Source: Celoporthe dispersa
Taxonomy: Eukaryota > Ascomycota > Sordariomycetes > Diaporthales > Cryphonectriaceae
Length of the DNA stretch: 64,000 nt
Direction: 5' to 3'
Assembly: GCA_016584495.1 (NCBI GenBank)
Contig: WAID01000015.1
Coordinates: 1,674,501-1,738,500, forward strand
Part shown: piece after piece, positions 58,016 to 64,000 of the stretch
How positions within the stretch are numbered: the first letter of the stretch is position 1
Layout: every line of letters begins with the position of its first letter
Notes under the pieces: generated by a model
Database searches by the model: none
Told to the model about the DNA's origin: nothing
The model's input: only the letters and a program-made list of their open reading frames with translations
Program-made: the position numbers and the translations under genes

Positions 58016-61000
58016 ATGCCGCCCCGCAGATCTGGAAGGAACCACCCTTCCTCTTTTTCTTCCGCCCGCAGCACTCGCTCTTCGAGAAGGCCAGAACCTC
58101 GTCGAGCCACAAGACCAGCCGCGATGGTAACAAGCATCTCCTTTTCCCGCATCGTGCCAATCGACCCTGCCACCAGCAGAGCTGCCCAAGCCATGGCTAG
58201 AGAGGGGCGAAACCTTACGGTCCGTTTCGCGCCCTTCTCGCTCGACGACCCCCCGTCGACGATGAATACGACGACGTCTCGGCCGACAGCGACCAAGGGG
58301 ATGACAGCGGTTACGAGGATGAGGGCGACCAGCGCCCAAACGTTTCCAGCTCGTCTCCAAGCGCCAACGGGGGCAACTCTCACCCCATCGTCCCAGAGTG
58401 GGAGGCCGACCGCTCGAGGCCCAGCAGGGGCTTCGAGTCGAGCAGCGATGATGATGATGGCTCGCAGGCCGCCCAGCCAGCTCCAGCCCCTATGGGGAAT
58501 AATAGTCCACGGCCTTCCCTTTCGTCGCTGGCCACGCCTGCCCATCAGCCCTTTCCCCCTTTCCCCCTACAGCCTCGACCCCTGACGTATCTTGAGCGAT
58601 TTCTCGGACCCGCAGCAGATGTTCGCCCGGCTCAGACTGCGTTCATCCAGACTCGTGAGCCTGAGCGTCAATCTAACCGAGCTCAAATGCCTCAGTCCCA
58701 GCCTTCCCAGGGATCTGCTGCGCGGTCTCGTACACCTGCAGCAGATGCTGGCCGCCGTACGACCCATGAGTTTGGGCGTCGCCCCGGCCAGACTGGAGCC
58801 CGCCAGCGACCTCGACCATCCCAGGTGTTTGCTCACCACAATCGCGCGCTCACACAAGATACCAGCTCTGCTCAGGCTGTGGCTGCCCAGACTGTGGCCG
58901 CTCAGACTCGCGAGTCCGAGGGTCAATCCATCCGGGCCCAGCTTACCAGGGCCCAGCCCAGTCAGGCCCAGCCTGCGCCAGCGCAAATCCAGCGCGACGA
59001 GACAAGTGGCCCATCGCAGCAGCGACCAGCGCCACTGACCGAGACCCAGCAGGGTCAGGTCTACCGACGTCCACCTGGGCCTCGAGTCCATGCGGGGTCT
59101 CGGCTTTCGCATGAAGACATGGCTCGTCTCCACGAGGAGATGCGCGCGGTCGACGTCAGCAGCCTGCCGCCTCCTCCTACTCGGCCCCCTCCCAACCCCT
59201 ACTACCAGGCCACTGATGATGATTTTGAGCTTTACTTCGTCCCTATGGATGCTCGTCGTCGTGCTGCACAAATCCTTGCTCCATCCACGCAACCTGGTTG
59301 TGGCTTTGGTGCTGCTCGCCGTGGTGAGGGCTCGACCCTGTCTCGACCGGCCAGCGGTGTCTTGACAAGTGTCTCAACGAGGGACAGCAGCGGCGCCGCT
59401 TCGACTGCGGGTCAGGATAATGTCTCAACTCCGCGCCCATCTGCTGCCTCCGACGGCACGGCAGCTGTGTCTCGTGATGGTACGTCGGACAAGTCTCGGG
59501 CGAACGCAGACCCCAAGGGCAGACCGCCACTGAAGCGCCGCTTTGGAGCCTGCAGAGATGAGAGGGACGGGAAGAACATGGGCGACGACGACGACGATGA
59601 CGACTCTTCCTCCTCCGATGTCAGTTTCCCAGCTCACCTGAGCTTATTCAGAAAGCGCAAGCGGGGTCAGACCACTCAGATGACAGCCAAGAACGATGGC
59701 AAGAACGCCAACAACGGAAAGAATGACAACCGTCCCACTGATGCCTCGAATGGAGACACGAAAGCTGATCAGAACCAGCGCAGCGCCCCTGAGAGCGGTG
59801 CCACCAGTTTTACTAACGGCGGTCACGTTGTCCGACAGGGCACCAGTGCTCTGCCCAGAACTACCTGTGAGCTTCAGAACGAGGGAACGAAAAACGAGGC
59901 TCATGATGGCGTCAAGGATGTCTCAACCCTCCTTGGAACCGTACAGAAAGACGCCGATGAGATCCAGATCCTGAAGGATGCCGATGTGATGCAGATTGTC
60001 AACGTCCGCAAGGGAGTTGAGAAAGCTGAGGAGGACCAGGGCCCGGCCAGCATGTACCAGGAGCGCCTGCGCAGGCGTGCTCCCAAGAAGTACAATGAGG
60101 AGGTCCATGGCGTGGGTACTTCGGTGGATGGCGAGGAGCTGGAGATCAGCGTTGCTGAAGTGATGGACTGGGTCGCGCAAGATGACAGCGGCACATACGG
60201 TGTCACTCGCCCGGCAGACCCCTCTCTGAAGACCTCGAACAAGGGCTACAAGCGCCTCAAAAAGGTCCACTGCCCCAAGCCCACCAAGATAGTCACCCTG
60301 CGCATCCCTGCCAAGGCCATGCGATTCTTCGAGCGTCCTGGCGATCCTTCGATTCCCATCGCTGACAAGAACTTCTTGTGTGGACAGGCCGAGCGTAAGG
60401 GCTGGGGTGGCATCGACCAGTCGCAGCAATATATCATCGTGCCCATCGAGGTGCGAGAGCGGATCTATCGCGAGCTTCTGGTCGCGAACGGCCCCATCAG
60501 CGTCAAGACAGGCTGGTCGCAGGTCTTTCCCCTCCAGCCGCAGCAGCTGAATATCTATCCCTCGGTCCTGCAGGCTAACCGTCAGATCTATCAAGAGGCA
60601 GTCAAGGTCTTGTACGGCTGGAACACGTACCGGTACGTCCTTCGCGACAATGGCAAGAGGGTCAAGTTTGCGGGCCACCAGCACTACCAGCCGACCTTGA
60701 ACCTGGACAAGCACTTCACCGACTTTCAGCATCTGCAGCTGGTTCTCGAGGGCAACCGAATGGGCGGGCAGTATGCCCTTGACATGAACAGGGCCATCTG
60801 CGAGCTGATTCTGTCTGGCGTCCGCCTGCACAAGCTCACGATCGAGGTCTCGCCCCGCGAGATTGAAGACGAGGTGTCTACCAGCGAGTCTTTCGCCTCG
60901 AGATACAGCGCCCTGAGCGTGCTGAAGGGCCTGAATACCAAGTATGTCCACATCAACGTCTTCCTCCCACAGACGAACGCAGAGGCCGCCAAGAGCCTTC

Positions 61001-61332
61001 GCACGATTATTGACAAGCGCCCCGACATTGACGATCAGGACGTCTTCAACCAGATGTGCCGCCAGGACGAGGCCACGCAGAGGCTGCTAAGCCCCGAGCA
61101 CCGTCGCCGCCGCGCCGAGCAGGAGCTGAGAGAGAAGGTCGAGGCCGAGGCCAACCGGAAGCTGGACAGGCTGCCCTGGCGTCTGGAGCATGCGGTCAAC
61201 AAGGGAGCAGCGTGGGTTGTGCGTCGCGGTTGGTTCGAGGAGTTTGACGCTGGTGTTAAACCTCGCAAGACATCATCCTTGGCTGGAATGTGCGGCGCCG
61301 ATGACGAGGGTGATAAGGACTATGGCAAATGA
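58016..61332 (+). CDS. Large low-complexity protein with a C-terminal 2EXR-like domain
   Basis: About 1105 aa. ATG 58016 (AAAATG context) begins MPPRRSGRNHPSSFSSARST. The frame shifts by -1 in the C6 run at 58249-58254; adding one C continues into VDDEYDDVSADSDQGDDSG and on to 61332, with an exact codon total. Residues 1-750 are disordered: Pro/Gln/Ala/Arg-rich with repeated AQ-type units around 58870-59000, then Ser/Asp-rich with a run of seven Asp near 59584. Residues about 800-900 contain YIIVPIEVRERIYRELLV and YPSVLQANRQIYQEAVKVLY, the pattern of fungal 2EXR-type proteins that start with an F-box-like helix pair. A basic charged helix closes the protein. Function is unknown. Confidence 0.75.
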
Positions 61333-62004
61333 GGTGATTCGATGACGAGGGAGACGGTCGGAGAGTGGGAGGTGGCTTCATAATAATGGACGATTGGAAC
61401 CAAGGTGGTCTTATACCTGTTGGTGGGGTTTATTTTTCGGGGGTGCGTGTAGGATATTTGGACTCGACTTCTTCAGCCCTGCGATAGAAGGCACACTAGG
61501 TGACATTCGAGAACCCCCCGGCTCACCAGCCAATCGATCGATACTTTCACTCTTACGGAAAACTTTCTGAAATCTTCCACGCGCTGGTAGACATTGTCTT
61601 CGGCTTATCGAGGCTTTGACACCTGTAAAATCTGCTTGTCGATTGAGACGTCGAGCAAGAGATTTCCGAGCTCTCAGGTCAGAGGTAATAATAATGCACC
61701 AGATGCTAGACGGAGAGGAACACCTTCATATCAGACAACAAGTGTGTTGGGTGGTACTTGAAAAGGTTGGTCCTGCTCAAATATTTTATTATCACAATTC
61801 TGTCCTGTATGGAGTGATTGATGGCCTTGGAGCGCAGTGCAGGCAGGATATGTAGAGGCTGTCGTACCTGCAAGCCTGTCTGTAATTATCCTTCCGTCCC
61901 GTGGTATCATAGCCCTTGAGACAGCTACCGAAATCTAGTACCGTTCCTTTCTTGTCCCATCAATACGATATGCTCTGGAGATATCCCTGGCAGCCAAGAC
62001 CTCT
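61333..62004. other. Intergenic region between convergent genes
   Basis: It holds the 3' regions of the 2EXR-like and POL31 genes. No supported gene is seen. Confidence 0.6.
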
Positions 62005-63655
62005 TCATGACGCCGAAATCTTCACTCGCGTTACGTCCAGTGACTCTGAGTCGAGGAGAATGACCTCCTTCGACGCCGAGAAGGATGGCACCGCAATCAG
62101 TCGAACCATCTGACCATCAGGGCCTGATATGACCCTGGAACCAAACTCGGGCTGACATCCAACGAAGTAGACGTGAGGGCATTCTTTCATGACAAAAGGG
62201 TCGTTGTCCTGGAAAGGATAACTCCACAATGTGTCTGGTGCAGTCGGCGCGCTGCACTGCCACCGGCACATTGCTTCCATCATGCCCAGTCTATCCTCGC
62301 TGTCCACATACTTGAAGACGTCATCCACGTTCTGCCCTCCGGTCCCGAGCAGCCGCCAGCCATCCACTTCCCCTTCCCACGGGTTTGTCACGGCGTCGAG
62401 CCAGCCGCTTTCACCGGAATTGGGCTCCGCAGAAAAAGGCTCGTGACTTGGGAAACACGGCCATATGTATGGGTTGCTGGGGGAAACTCGCGTTGGCCGG
62501 ATCGTGTTCGCCTGGCAGGAGAGTGACGGGTAGGCTAGGGAGGAGCTCGGAGAGGAAGTCGTCAAACATCTGCGAGGGGGAATGCGTTGTACGCACTTGA
62601 GTCGTAACCGTACTTCTTCGACGGTGCCACCTTGTCTGCATCAGAGACGTCGGCGTGCGTGTTGGCAGCGGCTATAGAGTTGCCGGCGATGATGAGCCTA
62701 CTGATCTGTGAGAGTTCTGCCTGGGCGGTGGGATCCAGAGCCTCTCCCAGCAGATACTCCAAAAGCAGGTTTAGTTCCATAGCGTATGATGTGTCGTCGC
62801 CAGAGAAGTTGAGGCCGGAGACAATGGCAATCTTGCCGCCCGTCCCTGGTGAGGGAGCATCTGTCATGTCGACATCACCTCCCTTCACGGCTGTCTTGCC
62901 CTTGGCCGAGCCATTGGTGCCAGCCGGTTTTGTAACAGCCCATCGGTCCGGCTGAGGAGGCAAGTCCGCAAACTTCATATCGATGACCTCGAAATCTCCA
63001 CCTTCGTTCTCGGTTCCCATGACAGCCACGATGCAGCCCGTCACCAGCATGTGAGACTTGAGAAAATCACCAGTCAGCCGGAGCCGACCCGAGTCGTCTT
63101 CGAGCATAACGGCATCACGTCCGTCATCGGAGAAGTACTTCGCTATGGTGTTCGGCGCAGAGATCCAGCGCTATCGGTCGCGTCAGCACAGATTTACATA
63201 GTAACGGTTCCTAGGGACCGGAAGCAAGGGTGTGACCCACATCTTTCGATACGTCGTCCAGGATGTTTGGCTTCATGGGCATGTCCACATAGACCGTTCC
63301 GGCGACCCAGCACAGCTCGCCCTGCCTCACGTCCAGCACTCGGCTGACTTTTCTTTGCCGTCTCGCCTCCGATGACAGTGCCCTCCCATGCAGCCTCGGC
63401 CACCTCCTCAACTGCCGGCTTGATCTGGGTCAGTCGCAGGAAGTAGGTATCTGCATACTGTTGCTGGTAGCTGCGCCCCTTGTCGAGCTTGAAGGTATCA
63501 AGAGGCTGATAATGGGACTCTGGTCGCTCGAGAGACTCCTGAGGCGCATCTCCGCTGGACAAAGAATTCAGCTAATGGAAGCAGACAAGGCGATGATCTT
63601 GGACTTACGAGGGTTTTTGAAGAAGCGTAGCTTCTATCTCGTCAAGGCTGACCAT
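62005..63655 (-). CDS. POL31: DNA polymerase delta subunit 2 (Pol31/Cdc1/POLD2)
   Basis: B subunit of replicative DNA polymerase delta, bridging catalytic and Pol32-type subunits. Exons on the minus strand are 63655-63609, 63554-63241 and 63170-62005, giving about 507 aa. The N-terminus MVSLDEIEATLLQKPSGDAP leads into QQYADTYFLRLTQIKP. The OB fold includes VLDVRQGELCWVAGTVYVDM and DDSGRLRLTGDFLKSH. The phosphoesterase-like domain includes ISRLIIAGNSIA, LPVTLLPGEHDPAN, TNPWEGEVDGWRLLGTGGQN and TAPDTLWSYPFQ, and the protein ends VKISAS. Three +1 frame shifts lie at the T4 run 63349-63352, near 62578-62585 and at the A5 run 62433-62437. Removing one base at each gives exactly 508 codons. Confidence 0.9.
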
Positions 63656-64000
63656 CTTCAGGTTGTGATTGTCCAGATTGAATCGTGGGAGGTGAATATC
63701 TGTCTGGAGGTCAAGCTTGGTTTGAAGTTGCTTGACGCGTCGTGGAGAATCCTGGACGCGTATAGATTTAAATGGGCTACTGCATCGGCCTTGGTCCCCT
63801 GTCCACCCCCCTCTTCTGGACCTAAAGGTTGCAGGGATTACAATGCGGGGCACACCCACCCGCAGCGACAGGGGTCCCGGAAGGCTCAGTAGAAAAAAAA
63901 AAGTTTCTGTACCTTGAGTACCGATTTATTTGGCTTGTAAACTTCTCTTACGGCAGAACGGCCACGATTCTTGTTGCAACAACAGCACCACCACATTTGG
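63656..64000. other. Upstream region of POL31 at the window edge
   Basis: No supported coding region occurs. A short A run lies near 63893-63902. It presumably contains the POL31 promoter. Confidence 0.5.

Noticed and set aside
59923..60951. 342-aa open frame opposite the 2EXR-like gene
   Set aside because: Antisense shadow; no domain and biased composition.

Overview
The window reads as nuclear DNA of a filamentous ascomycete (Pezizomycotina, most likely a Sordariomycete). The basis is GC-rich genes with short GT-AG introns (mostly 50-115 nt) that carry CTGAC/ACTAAC-type branch points just before the acceptor, long gene-poor spacers full of homopolymers and microsatellites, and the gene set itself: CAF-1, Rgd2, Ste24, Ram2, Erg12, Mtr2, Pol31, eL38, mitochondrial ribosomal proteins, and secreted pectinase, beta-glucosidase and class 3 lipase. 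I model 23 protein genes and one decayed gene. No rRNA, tRNA or CRISPR was recognised.

Layout. 1-9.5 kb: a serine-rich fungal protein of unknown function, the CAF-1 large subunit (+) and an F-BAR/DEP/RhoGAP protein (-). 11-17.4 kb: membrane dipeptidase (+), mitochondrial uS13m (-), a YIH1/IMPACT-type RWD protein (+) and a CASTOR-like ACT-domain protein (-). 17.4-21.2 kb: empty. 21.2-25.6 kb: METTL25-type methyltransferase (-) and secreted class 3 lipase (-). 25.6-29.7 kb: empty. 29.7-38.2 kb: secreted GH3 beta-glucosidase (+), mitochondrial bL34m (-), STE24 protease (-), a 90-aa membrane protein (-) and ribosomal eL38 (+). 38.2-45.5 kb: an accessory-looking stretch with a long palindrome, a 553-bp inverted-repeat element, a secreted endopolygalacturonase and a decayed C2H2 zinc-finger gene. 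45.5-55.8 kb: mevalonate kinase (+), farnesyl/geranylgeranyltransferase alpha (+), Mtr2 (-), mitochondrial methionyl-tRNA synthetase (+), a NAT9-type acetyltransferase (+) and serine/threonine dehydratase (-). 58-64 kb: a giant 2EXR-like protein (+) and DNA polymerase delta subunit 2 (-).

Functional links. ERG12, RAM2 and STE24 act along one route (isoprenoid precursor, CAAX farnesylation, CAAX proteolysis). The lipase, GH3 and GH28 enzymes fit plant-wall degradation. CASTOR-like and IMPACT-like proteins both point to amino-acid sensing. Most other genes are unlinked housekeeping genes.

Caution. About half of the conserved genes need one or more single-base frame corrections, nearly all in homopolymer runs, and each corrected model then gives an integral codon count. 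This looks like uncorrected sequencing error rather than gene death, so gene coordinates are given as the span with exons listed, and the frame breaks are named in each entry. Introns were inferred by eye from splice signals and protein continuity.
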